DNA of 6,008 nt from Planctomycetaceae bacterium (GTDB lineage Bacteria; Planctomycetota; Planctomycetia; Planctomycetales; Planctomycetaceae): NCBI GenBank assembly GCA_015487825.1, contig WFOZ01000337.1, positions 1-6,008 on the forward strand, written 5' to 3'. A program made the position numbers and the translations under genes. The notes below the pieces were generated by a model. That model was not told where the DNA came from, made no database searches, and saw nothing but the letters and a program-made list of their open reading frames with translations. Every line of letters begins with the position of its first letter. The first letter of the stretch is position 1. Shown here piece after piece: positions 1 through 6,008 of this stretch.

Positions 1-1043
1 GAGTGACAAAGATCCTTTCCAATGGGCGGCGTCTTTCCGGTTATGCAAATGTTGCTGGTACGGTAAGACCTGTTCTGGCAGGGACAGCGAAATTTATGCG
101 ACCGGATAATAATCCGGGATTAGTTGCAGCTGGTGTCAATATCGCTCCCGATGCGACTGGAGTTCCTACCAGCAGTAATGCAGCAAATGATAATCGCTGG
201 TATCGATTGTTTGAATTTTATGAAGTGAAAACGACTGCCCAATCTGCTTTCCGGGATGACTTGCCGATTCCACGGACGCCGGGGAAAATAAACCTGAATA
301 CACTTCGTCACCCGGGAGTATTGGCCGGGCTGATTGATGATACGTATCACCTGACAAACCATACGAATCCTGTGGCAACAACTGAGGATGGAAATGCAAG
401 AATTCCGTTTCGACAATTGCGAGACCCCGTAGAAACGGATCGGGATTGGGGCAGGGAATTCCTCAGGTCGCGGGATGTCCTCGACCCGGTGTTGAGTGGC
501 GCAGGGACAGAGGTGTATCTGCCGGGGATTCCTGGATCACGACCGTTTCGTCCAATGACCTTCCTGGGGAATACTGATCCGACAAGTACTGCCGATATTG
601 CCTGGCAGACAGTTGACCAGACGCTTCTGCGAAGCTTGCCCAAGGATGTGGCATTTGGGCAAACTGAATCTGTTCGGGAACGCCGGCTGTTCGAGGCCCG
701 TACGGCTGCTGATGTCGATACTACATCTCCTACTGGTTTCCCGGCTATACCTGATGTCACAAAAGATGCAGTCGATTTTCATACGCGGAACCGATTGCTC
801 AATAAAATTGCCAATAATACGACGGTTCGCAGTCATGTGTTTTACTGTTGGATTTACGTGCAGTTTCATGAGGCGGCTGAGGATGAATTCGGGAATGTGC
901 AGATCGGTGGAGTGATGGCGGATCAACCGGTGCATCGGGCGTTCTTTGTGATTGATCGCTCGAAACTGGAAGAGGCCTGGGATCCGAAAACAAGAACATT
1001 CGACTGGCGAAAATTTGTCACGCTGCGGAATGTGATTCAGTAG
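1..1043 (+). CDS. Planctomycete GspK/PilX-like pilus or secretion-associated protein, C-terminal part (5' truncated)
   Basis: The first full codon in frame is at position 3. No stop precedes it and no ribosome binding site is visible, so the GTG at 3 is probably internal and the gene starts outside the window. 346 residues are visible, ending at TAG. 'NRWYRLFEFYEV' (about residues 64-75) is followed by 'PGKINLNTLRHPGVLAGLID' (about 93-112). The latter resembles the 'GKINLNTA...VL.ALI' segment of GspK-type minor pseudopilins and PilX-like proteins. Near the end come 'NRLLNKIANNTTVRSHVFYCWIYV' type text and 'HRAFFVIDRS', which I recall as the usual ending of very large, poorly described planctomycete proteins. 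A role in assembling or capping a type IV pilus or type II secretion-like pseudopilus is inferred from these motifs and from the pseudopilin gene that follows on the same strand. No membrane segment is visible in this part; one would be expected at the missing N-terminus. The family call is from memory and the molecular function is unproven. Confidence 0.65.
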   Translation, partial: VTKILSNGRRLSGYANVAGTVRPVLAGTAKFMRPDNNPGLVAAGVNIAPDATGVPTSSNAANDNRWYRLFEFYEVKTTAQSAFRDDLPIPRTPGKINLNTLRHPGVLAGLIDDTYHLTNHTNPVATTEDGNARIPFRQLRDPVETDRDWGREFLRSRDVLDPVLSGAGTEVYLPGIPGSRPFRPMTFLGNTDPTSTADIAWQTVDQTLLRSLPKDVAFGQTESVRERRLFEARTAADVDTTSPTGFPAIPDVTKDAVDFHTRNRLLNKIANNTTVRSHVFYCWIYVQFHEAAEDEFGNVQIGGVMADQPVHRAFFVIDRSKLEEAWDPKTRTFDWRKFVTLRNVIQ

Positions 1044-1111
1044 TTTCTGAGAGTGAAGAAAATTTCATGCAGGGCTGCGGAGACGAAAAGAAAGAAAAAA
1101 GGAGGAACTGT

Positions 1112-1213
1112 TTGTGCGAGTCTTTTTTGAGGATTGGGCGGATTGTAGAACCTTTCATGTGTAAGGATGCAGATTTACAGTTTGCTGGATTCGATTTTGG
1201 AGACATGTTGTAA
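1112..1213 (+). CDS. Possible 33-residue small protein with a perfect Shine-Dalgarno
   Basis: A TTG start at 1112 lies six bases after AAGGAGG (1099-1105), the strongest Shine-Dalgarno sequence in the window. It opens 33 codons to TAA at 1211-1213. The peptide begins MCESFLRIGRIVEP and ends DADLQFAGFDFGDML, so it has two cysteines and an acidic, aromatic C-terminal half. A competing GTG start at 1114, eight bases after the same site, gives only 16 codons (to 1164). I recognise no family. The ribosome binding site is the main argument for translation. Against it, the site lies in a purine-rich run that could arise by chance and the start codon is rare. It could be a genuine small protein, a leader peptide, or noise. 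Confidence 0.22.
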   Translation: MCESFLRIGRIVEPFMCKDADLQFAGFDFGDML

Positions 1214-1390
1214 TCGGTAAAAGCTGATACTTATGTTCAAAATCGGGAAAGATTCCAAAATGGGCTGGATTTTTGCCAACAAATAGGGCCATAATGGAAG
1301 GAGTGGGGCGTTTTAGTGTTTTGTAGACCGGGGAGTTTCTATGGCTTGCCGGTAGGTTGTTTCAGCTTATTTTTCTTATGTTGCCGGGCC

Positions 1391-1429
1391 AGGTATTTTC
1401 GAGGTAGTTCCGTGTTACCTTTTCTACCT
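1391..1429 (+). promoter_or_regulatory. Nested stem-loop in the pseudopilin leader
   Basis: Two copies of AGGTA (1391-1395 and 1402-1406) face two copies of TACCT (1416-1420 and 1425-1429). The inner pair closes a nine-base loop and the outer pair closes around it across a small asymmetric internal loop (TTTTCG against TTTC). Because the arms are identical, either left arm can pair with either right arm, so alternative folds are possible. It lies about 108 bases upstream of the pseudopilin start codon. A regulatory role in the leader RNA is inference only, and each five-pair helix is weak alone. Confidence 0.25.
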
Positions 1430-1522
1430 TGTTTTACGGCGGGCAAATTGGTTATTCGTATTCGTGGACAAGCTGTCTGGGCCGTCAGCTGCTGCGAAAG
1501 TTTTTTTGTAGACACAATTTCT

Positions 1523-1528
1523 GAGGAG
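1523..1528 (+). promoter_or_regulatory. Ribosome binding site that fixes the pseudopilin start
   Basis: GAGGAG lies eight bases before the ATG at 1537. The in-frame GTG at 1528 overlaps this motif and so cannot use it. The ATG is therefore the better start, giving 386 residues rather than 389. Confidence 0.75.
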
Positions 1529-1536
1529 TGTTAAAC

Positions 1537-2697
1537 ATGTTGCGTAAACAACGAGTGAATGGAGGCGCCACACGTCGCCGCGGATTCACGCTGATCGAAC
1601 TTCTGGTTGTGATTTCTATCATAGCCACTCTTGCGGCCCTGATTCTTCCTGGTATCCAGGGGGCACGTGCAGCGGCCCGTAAAGTTACGTGCCTAAACAA
1701 TATGAAGAACATCAATCTTGCGATACTTAACTTTTCCACCCAGAACGGCGGTAAGTTTCCTTCCTTGATCGGTGAAAACTCTTATCCTGTCTCAGGGGGC
1801 GGAACCGGATATTACGGTTGGCCTGTTGCGATTCTGTCTGCCTTTGATCAGGCCGCTTTGCAACGAAAATTGCTTTCGGTAACAGATACCACACCGGATG
1901 ATTATTCCGGAGTCGGACTGGCAAACGCATCTGTTGCGAACACTCACGATTCTTTGCTGTTCACTCAGATTCCAGGTTTTGCTTGCCCGGATGATACAAA
2001 CAACTTCCAGATTCCAGGTGGTTTGAGCTACGTAGTTAATGCCGGGTATGCAAACCCGGGTGACTGGGGTGATGCTGGCGATGGCGGTGCCTACAACAGT
2101 CTTCCTGGTGACCTTTCCGTTGCAATGCACGGCCCGAATCGATTGATCTGGAATAAAACAGCAGGTGCTGCTGATGGTCAGATTTCCTATGCAACGGGGG
2201 TTTTCTGGAGACCTGTTACTGGTAGTTCTTTCCAGGTAACGATTGACTATATCGCTAATAACGATGGTTCAACTCAGACTCTGATGCTTTCTGAAAACCT
2301 GGATGCACGACGCTGGTGGTCTCGAAAAGTGGGAGATATCGCATTTGCTATCGAAGTTACAGATGATGGAGCCGGGAATGTGGCTCCTGCACAGGGCGGT
2401 ACAGCCGGTTTAGGACTGGCAACTGGAACGACAGGAACTGCTTTGGCAACGGCACCGGATCTGCCCGGAATTCCAGGTTCATTCAACGCAGGAAACTCAA
2501 TGTTAAGTACTCCTTCACTTGGGCCTGGTCGTTCATGGAGACCTTCATCAGATCACCTTGGTGGCGCTGTGAATGTATTCTTCTGTGATGGTCACGGGGG
2601 GTCTCTGAATCCAAATATGGATCAGTGGGTTTATGCTCGTCTGATTACACCAAACGGTACTCGATATGGTCAGGCTGTTATTCGCGACAGTTTCTAA
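1537..2697 (+). CDS. DUF1559 pseudopilin with prepilin-type N-terminal cleavage/methylation domain
   Basis: This 386-residue protein begins with a short basic leader (MLRKQR...TRRRG) followed by the type IV prepilin motif [11 protein letters not shown] at residues 16-26. Prepilin peptidase would cut after Gly16, Phe17 would become the methylated first residue, and Glu21 is the conserved Glu+5. A hydrophobic helix runs to about residue 39, then '[17 protein letters not shown]', the usual start of DUF1559. Other family marks are CPDD (150-153), LSYVVNAGY (163-171), SENLDA (252-257) and a C-terminal '[16 protein letters not shown]' (His340 to Gly352). The last is the H-x(n)-DG signature, here with ten residues between His340 and Asp351, where I recall nine as usual. 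DUF1559 proteins are heavily expanded in planctomycetes and are thought to be secreted or envelope-bound pseudopilins. Individual roles are mostly unknown. The gene is followed by its own intrinsic terminator and preceded by a long leader, so it is probably transcribed alone. Confidence 0.95.
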   Translation: MLRKQRVNGGATRRRGFTLIELLVVISIIATLAALILPGIQGARAAARKVTCLNNMKNINLAILNFSTQNGGKFPSLIGENSYPVSGGGTGYYGWPVAILSAFDQAALQRKLLSVTDTTPDDYSGVGLANASVANTHDSLLFTQIPGFACPDDTNNFQIPGGLSYVVNAGYANPGDWGDAGDGGAYNSLPGDLSVAMHGPNRLIWNKTAGAADGQISYATGVFWRPVTGSSFQVTIDYIANNDGSTQTLMLSENLDARRWWSRKVGDIAFAIEVTDDGAGNVAPAQGGTAGLGLATGTTGTALATAPDLPGIPGSFNAGNSMLSTPSLGPGRSWRPSSDHLGGAVNVFFCDGHGGSLNPNMDQWVYARLITPNGTRYGQAVIRDSF

Positions 2698-2729
2698 TCG
2701 AGGCGTTGTTTGTTTAAGAATGTATAGAG

Positions 2730-2761
2730 AAGCCATCAGTGTGACGCTGGTGGCTTTTTTT
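2730..2761 (+). terminator. Intrinsic terminator of the pseudopilin gene
   Basis: AAGCCATCAGTG (2730-2741) pairs with CGCTGGTGGCTT (2745-2756), giving a continuous 12-pair stem with two G-T wobbles and a three-base loop (TGA). The stem runs into seven T residues (2755-2761). It lies 32 bases after the pseudopilin stop codon, which is classic rho-independent geometry. Confidence 0.9.
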
Positions 2762-3087
2762 ATTGGTTTGCATTTTGTTAAAATCTGTTGACGGTTCAGT
2801 AAGGATTGCTAGAGCGTTCCCTGGTACAACAGGGCCAATTCATTTTTGTAACTGTTCAGCAATGTTTGGTTATTGTAGAAATTAAGGTTGTTTGTAGGGT
2901 CCGCTACCCGCGGACCACCGCAGAAATGGGAGGATCCACCTCCCATTGTGGTCCGCGGGTAGCGGACCCTACGCCAACGCTGAATCGTTACTCATTTTTT
3001 TTGTGATTATGCTGCAGTAAGTTAAAGGCAGGCAGGAACTGTTGTCCGGAGTTGAGCAGAATATTTTGAGCAAATAGAGGTTCCCTT
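2762..3087. other. Spacer between pseudopilin terminator and DUF58 gene
   Basis: Apart from the REPIN-like inverted repeat at 2894-2972 this gap holds no supported gene. TTGACG at 2788-2793 is a good -35 hexamer, but I find no -10 at a proper distance. The promoter of the DUF58 gene should lie here or just after the repeat, but I cannot place it. AGAGG at 3076-3080, seven bases before the ATG at 3088, is a plausible ribosome binding site for DUF58. Confidence 0.6.
2894..2972. repeat. REPIN: two inverted REP-type palindromes
   Basis: The outer 25 bases (2894-2918) are a perfect reverse complement of 2948-2972. Each arm has the layout of a REP sequence. A GTAG tetranucleotide (2894-2897) precedes a small hairpin, GGTCCGC (2898-2904) / GCGGACC (2910-2916), with loop TACCC; the same unit is present in reverse at the other end. 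Between the arms, AATGGGAGG (2925-2933) pairs with CCTCCCATT (2939-2947) around loop ATCCA, leaving only CGCAGA (2919-2924) unpaired. The whole element could fold as one cruciform of 34 pairs. GTAG-type REPs and their paired form (REPIN/BIME) are known to be moved by RAYT (TnpA-REP, IS200/IS605-related Y1) transposases. No such gene is in the window, so it would be a non-autonomous element mobilised in trans. A simple long hairpin of another origin is possible. Confidence 0.8.
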
Positions 3088-3996
3088 ATGAATCAGCCTG
3101 ATCCTGATGTTGCCCCGCTGGCTGATCCGACTGCGCTGGCTCGCTTCGGTAAGTTGGATGTGGTAGCTCGTCTGGTTGTTGAAGGTTATATGATGGGCCA
3201 GCACAAAAGCCCATTCAAAGGGAGCAGTGTGGAATTTGTCGAGCATCGGCAGTATTATCCCGGTGATGAAATCAGGCATATCGATTGGAGAGCGTACGGA
3301 AAAACCGGGCGGTACTACGTTAAAGAGTACGAAGACGAAACAAACCTGCGTTGTTACATTATGCTGGATGCTTCAGGGAGCATGGGATATGGGCAATCAA
3401 CATTAAGTAAGTTTGATTACGCTCGGCAGATGGCAGCCGCCCTTTCTTTTTTGCTGTTACGGCAACGCGATGCGGTAGGGCTTTGCCTGTTTGATAATCG
3501 CATGCGTGAATTGATCGAACCTTCAATGAATGCCGTTCAGTTTCCGCGAATTATCCAGGCGCTGGAGAAAACCGAGCCGGGAGGCGAAACAAGTCTGGGG
3601 GCCGTGTTTGAGGAAATTATTCCACGATTGAAACGACGCTCCCTGGTGATTCTTCTCAGTGATTTGTTTGATGATATCAAACCATTGCAGGCAGCGTTGA
3701 AAAGATTTCGACATTATCATCATGAAGTAATTGTTTTGCAGGTTGGTGCCCCGGAAGAAGAGGATTTTCCGTTTAGCAGACCGACACAGTTTCATAACAT
3801 GGAACGGACAAATAATCGGCTCCTGGTAGATCCGCATCGTCTGCGCAGGCATTACTTGGAACAGTATCAGAAATTTATGAAGCAGATTGATCAAATTTGT
3901 GGCAAAACCGGTGTTGATCGGGTCAAGCTGCTAACAAACGAATCTTTTGCAGAGGCGCTGGGGAAATATCTGGCGTATCGATCAAAGGGGAATTGA
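3088..3996 (+). CDS. DUF58 protein with von Willebrand A-like fold (MoxR-associated family)
   Basis: This 302-residue protein has no signal peptide or membrane segment, so it is probably cytoplasmic; many DUF58 proteins are longer and carry two N-terminal membrane helices. The start is ATG 3088 after AGAGG. Residues 41-88 hold the DUF58 core: 'SPFKGSSVEFVEHRQYYPGD', then 'IRHIDWRAYGKTGRYYVKEYEDE'. A VWA-like domain follows. DASGSM (Asp94, Ser96, Ser98) is the DxSxS metal-binding motif, Thr168 in GGETSLG is a likely second-loop ligand, and Asp192 in LSDLFDD a likely third. The metal site therefore looks intact. In this family the protein usually works with a MoxR-type AAA+ ATPase and membrane VWA (Bat) proteins, as a chaperone-like or stress system. 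No such partner is visible in the roughly 2 kb upstream or downstream inside the window. The upstream terminator and REPIN suggest that it is the first gene of its transcript. Confidence 0.92.
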   Translation: MNQPDPDVAPLADPTALARFGKLDVVARLVVEGYMMGQHKSPFKGSSVEFVEHRQYYPGDEIRHIDWRAYGKTGRYYVKEYEDETNLRCYIMLDASGSMGYGQSTLSKFDYARQMAAALSFLLLRQRDAVGLCLFDNRMRELIEPSMNAVQFPRIIQALEKTEPGGETSLGAVFEEIIPRLKRRSLVILLSDLFDDIKPLQAALKRFRHYHHEVIVLQVGAPEEEDFPFSRPTQFHNMERTNNRLLVDPHRLRRHYLEQYQKFMKQIDQICGKTGVDRVKLLTNESFAEALGKYLAYRSKGN

Positions 3997-4036
3997 AGCG
4001 AAATCCCCTAATCTCTCTTGCCGTGAGGACTCGAAT

Positions 4037-4090
4037 TGGGCGATAATGAATTTGCCCATACCGCTTGCGGTTATGAAAGCTTCGCTTTCA
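4037..4090 (+). repeat. Three tandem stem-loops between DUF58 and the 85-residue gene
   Basis: Three inverted repeats stand in a row: TGGGC (4037-4041) with GCCCA (4054-4058); ACCG (4060-4063) with CGGT (4068-4071), loop CTTG; and TGAAAGC (4074-4080) with GCTTTCA (4084-4090), loop TTC. The last is a perfect seven-pair stem followed within a few bases by TTTT (4098-4101), so it might act as a weak terminator for DUF58. Alternatively the block is a structured leader of the next gene or a REP-like repeat. The short gap contains no gene. Confidence 0.4.
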
Positions 4091-4136
4091 AACGTACTTT
4101 TACAATCAACAAAATGGGTTAACAGGGAAGAGTACC

Positions 4137-4394
4137 ATGGTTTCAAGTCATCATATTCGTTTGCGACCGGACCAGATGCACCTTGACTGTCTGGTTCGAG
4201 TTAAAGGGAGTGAGGCGTGTAAACATTTTTCTGCGAAACTGCTTCGTAACGGATTAGAAGCAGGCTTGCGCGAACGCTCTCCGATTGGTCGGCCCTATTT
4301 TGACTACAAAATTACGGTTGATACCCGTTCTTCATACGCAAAGTTGATGAAAGTGATCGATTCGACTGATGATGTTGAATTGGTTGATGAGTAA
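4137..4394 (+). CDS. Small protein of unknown function, 85 residues
   Basis: ATG at 4137 follows AGGGA (4124-4128) with eight bases between. The frame runs to TAA at 4392-4394. The protein is soluble, with no signal peptide or membrane segment. The N-terminal half is basic and histidine-containing (MVSSHHIRLRPDQMHLDCLV), the middle is 'RERSPIGRPYFDYKITVDT', and the C-terminus is acidic (DSTDDVELVDE). Alternating hydrophobic stretches (HLDCLVRV, FDYKITVD) suggest a small alpha/beta fold. Two cysteines (18 and 27) are not in a metal-binding pattern I recognise. Composition and codon use look like a real gene and no better frame covers the same bases. It is 140 bases downstream of DUF58 on the same strand and convergent with the beta-helix gene. 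I do not recognise the family and assign no function. Confidence 0.7.
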   Translation: MVSSHHIRLRPDQMHLDCLVRVKGSEACKHFSAKLLRNGLEAGLRERSPIGRPYFDYKITVDTRSSYAKLMKVIDSTDDVELVDE

Positions 4395-4559
4395 TAAAAG
4401 TTTCCTGGTAACTATTCAATCGTGGGCGCTAGCACCGGTTGCATGTTATGTAATGCTGCAGGATATGAGCCACAGCGACAATAACCGCGGCTATCGCCGT
4501 ACGGCTGATACGCTTACATACTTCAGTATCAATTCGCTGATCAGTTTGTTTCCGGTTGC
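4395..4559. other. Gap between convergent genes
   Basis: These 165 bases separate the stop codons of the 85-residue gene (+) and the beta-helix gene (-). Both transcripts should end here, but I see no strong hairpin with a T-run on either strand. The best is CGGC-TATC-GCCG near 4488-4499, a four-pair stem without a T-tract. Confidence 0.4.
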
Positions 4560-6008
4560 TTATCTTTCGTCTGCTCCCAGATCGGGTTTGCTTGAGCGGG
4601 GCTGGCTGTCTATATCGTTGCTTACATCGGTATCTGATGTTGCTTTATTGATTGCGTCAATTGCGCTGATATTCAAGTGAAGATTTCCTTTAGCCGGATC
4701 GATGAAATAACTCCCGAATGGGCGTATCAGATTGTTTTTCAATGTGATCGGTCCTTCATTGTTTTGAGTTGCGATTCGTGGTCCGCTGAAAATATTGTTG
4801 GTTATGACCAGGCCATCATTTGCATGCACAGCACGGATGAGCCTTCCATTTTGGCTTTCCGGATCGTGAACGGTGTTGTTCACGATTTTGCAATTTCGTG
4901 TATGGGCAACAAGAATATTACATTCGGAACAGCGGACAATAAAATTGTTGCGGACAATAAAATCGTTAGCGTGACGCCGTTGTGATCGACCGCTGCTGTT
5001 TCCCAGACAAATGCCGGTATCACAATCGATAATAATATTGCGTTCGATTATGCACTGTGAGCAGTTATGCCACATGAAAACCGCGCCGCGCGCCTCGCCG
5101 GTCTTGCCATGTATCCCGGTAAAGACGTTGTCGCTGATAATCCACCTTCGGGCATTCATGATGTCGATTCCACCAATGTAGTTGAAGCCCATTTTAGCTT
5201 CTGAATCTTCCCATGGTTCATCACCTCGCCGTTTGGGCCGGTCGTTATAAAACAGACAATACTGCACGCGGCACCCCTCGGAGAATTGACCTTTCCCTTG
5301 TTTATCCGGGACGCGAGGTCCTTTGATGTGTCGTTGCCATACGTTGTGGCTGATTACGTTGTATATTGTGACGTGGTTTACGTTTTTGTCTGAATTTATT
5401 TTAATCCCGTTTTGCCGTACATTCTGAACAGTCAGGCTCGCGATGGTGACACCAGAACAGTCACTGATGGCAATACCTTCGTGGTGGCGGCTGTTCGAAA
5501 AATCCAGGATGACTTTTGTCCGGTCCCCGCTTTCGCTTCGTAATGTGAGGTTGTCTGTTCCAAGAAAGAACGTGCGCGGCATGCGGTAGAGACCGTTGGC
5601 AATCAGAATTGTCTGACCGGGGCTGGCGTTGATGGCTGCATCGTAAAGTGCGTTGACGGTATTGGCTCGTATAATGCCACCAGCTGGTTTTGGCAACGCA
5701 GGTGCCTGAGGAAACCAGTCCTGGATTACGGGAGTGCGTGGGCCCCCATTTTTATCTGTTGCTGATATCGGTTTTTCGAGACCGGAGAGCTTTGCCGGTT
5801 CTGGTGGATTGGGGCCGAGGATTGTTGTTGATACGGGACCTGGTGCTTTGCCACGTACGACTACATCGATGATTTCGGCATAAGCCATCAATGTGAGGTA
5901 ACTTCGCAGGACGCATCCGTTGCGAGTTAAACCTTGTTCGGTATAGTCGCTTCGCCACTGCTTCGGGTTACTGAGATGGACGCCATCATTACTGATCAGT
6001 GTTGGGAC
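4560..6008 (-). CDS. SGNH/GDSL-like hydrolase fused to a right-handed parallel beta-helix, 5' truncated
   Basis: The frame is open from the window edge at 6008 down to the stop at 4560, giving 482 visible residues. A TTG at 5891 and an ATG at 5888 exist. However, the 39 upstream codons are equally protein-like and no ribosome binding site is evident, so the true start lies outside the window. Visible residues 3-12 read TLISNDGVHL. D8-x-x-H11 matches the C-terminal Asp-His catalytic block of SGNH/GDSL hydrolases, and 'RNGCVLRSYLTLMAYAEII' continues in a way I recall from such planctomycete proteins. Residues 54-110 form a proline-rich linker. From about 115 to 460 is a pectate-lyase-like beta-helix: 'NALYDAAINASPGQTILIANG' is the usual first turn, followed by turns with asparagine ladders (NNFIVRC, NNTVHDP, NNIFSG, NNLIRP). 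The end, PDLGADER (475-482), is the frequent C-terminal 'LGADE' of this fold. Likely exported and acting on or binding polysaccharide; substrate unknown. The beta-helix part is firm, the hydrolase part tentative. Confidence 0.82.
   Translation of the reverse strand, partial: VPTLISNDGVHLSNPKQWRSDYTEQGLTRNGCVLRSYLTLMAYAEIIDVVVRGKAPGPVSTTILGPNPPEPAKLSGLEKPISATDKNGGPRTPVIQDWFPQAPALPKPAGGIIRANTVNALYDAAINASPGQTILIANGLYRMPRTFFLGTDNLTLRSESGDRTKVILDFSNSRHHEGIAISDCSGVTIASLTVQNVRQNGIKINSDKNVNHVTIYNVISHNVWQRHIKGPRVPDKQGKGQFSEGCRVQYCLFYNDRPKRRGDEPWEDSEAKMGFNYIGGIDIMNARRWIISDNVFTGIHGKTGEARGAVFMWHNCSQCIIERNIIIDCDTGICLGNSSGRSQRRHANDFIVRNNFIVRCSECNILVAHTRNCKIVNNTVHDPESQNGRLIRAVHANDGLVITNNIFSGPRIATQNNEGPITLKNNLIRPFGSYFIDPAKGNLHLNISAIDAINKATSDTDVSNDIDSQPRSSKPDLGADER

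Larger units (their letters stand above)
1044..1536. other. Long spacer between the GspK-like gene and the pseudopilin gene
   Basis: This spacer of almost 500 bases has no long convincing gene on either strand. It holds a purine-rich tract ending in a perfect AAGGAGG (1099-1105) followed by a possible 33-codon ORF (listed separately). It also holds a nested AGGTA/TACCT stem-loop at 1391-1429 (listed separately) and T-rich stretches. I see no clear intrinsic terminator after the upstream stop codon and no convincing -35/-10 promoter pair. The CATAAT at 1290-1295 lies only 11 bases after TTGCCA (1273-1278), too close for a sigma-70 promoter. The length suggests that the pseudopilin has its own promoter and a long untranslated leader, but this is inference. 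Confidence 0.5.

Noticed and set aside
1273..1295. TTGCCA and CATAAT as a sigma-70 promoter for the pseudopilin
   Set aside because: The spacer is only 11 bases, well short of the 16-18 needed.
1316..1534. 72-codon plus-strand frame ending two bases before the pseudopilin ATG
   Set aside because: Its peptide is rich in Phe and Cys with no family resemblance. The nearest purine-rich site (1296-1303) is 12 bases from the GTG, and the frame fits T-rich leader DNA better than a gene.
1965..2022. Repeated CAGATTCCAGGT inside the pseudopilin gene
   Set aside because: Both copies encode the tripeptide Gln-Ile-Pro followed by Gly within the DUF1559 domain, so coding similarity explains it better than a DNA repeat element.
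2274..2486. Minus-strand frame with Pro/Ala/Val-rich peptide
   Set aside because: It is a shadow of the pseudopilin gene, produced by its Gly/Thr/Ala-rich segment.
2788..2813. TTGACG with TGCTAG as a promoter before the DUF58 gene
   Set aside because: The spacing is about 13 bases, too short, and a large inverted repeat lies between it and the gene.
2806..3006. 66-codon plus-strand frame across the inverted repeat
   Set aside because: It is coding only by chance: the frame crosses the palindromic REPIN and has no supporting motif or ribosome binding site.
4369..4680. 103-codon plus-strand frame with hydrophobic stretches resembling membrane segments
   Set aside because: It overlaps the end of the 85-residue gene and the antisense of the beta-helix C-terminus, which carries a recognisable LGADE ending, and it has no good ribosome binding site.

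Overview
The window reads as a chromosomal stretch from a planctomycete (Planctomycetota) of moderate GC. The main support is a DUF1559-type pseudopilin with a textbook prepilin signal. It sits next to the C-terminal part of a large GspK/PilX-like protein whose 'PGKINLNT' and 'HRAFFVIDRS' motifs I associate with planctomycete genomes. The species cannot be named from the sequence alone.

Layout, left to right. Positions 1-1043 (+) hold the C-terminal 346 residues of the pilus/secretion-associated protein, cut by the window edge. Positions 1044-1536 are a long spacer. It contains a perfect Shine-Dalgarno sequence in front of a possible 33-codon ORF and a nested AGGTA/TACCT hairpin upstream of the next gene. 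Positions 1537-2697 (+) encode the DUF1559 pseudopilin, closed by a strong intrinsic terminator at 2730-2761. A second spacer (2762-3087) carries a near-perfect 79-base inverted repeat (2894-2972) with the anatomy of two REP sequences head to head, i.e. a REPIN. Positions 3088-3996 (+) encode a soluble DUF58 protein with an intact von Willebrand A-like metal site. A short gap with three stem-loops in tandem (4037-4090) leads to an unrecognised 85-residue protein at 4137-4394 (+). On the minus strand, 4560-6008 is a right-handed parallel beta-helix protein convergent with it. Its reading frame stays open to the window edge and there shows a D-x-x-H motif typical of SGNH/GDSL hydrolases, so the protein is probably a two-domain hydrolase/beta-helix fusion.

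Functionally, the first two genes fit a type IV pilus or type II secretion-like pseudopilin set. The DUF58 gene appears alone, without the MoxR ATPase usually found beside it. The beta-helix protein looks like a carbohydrate-acting or surface protein. No phage, CRISPR, insertion-sequence transposase, tRNA or rRNA signature was seen. The least routine items are the REPIN, the hydrolase/beta-helix fusion, the structured gap before the 85-residue gene and the possible small ORF.
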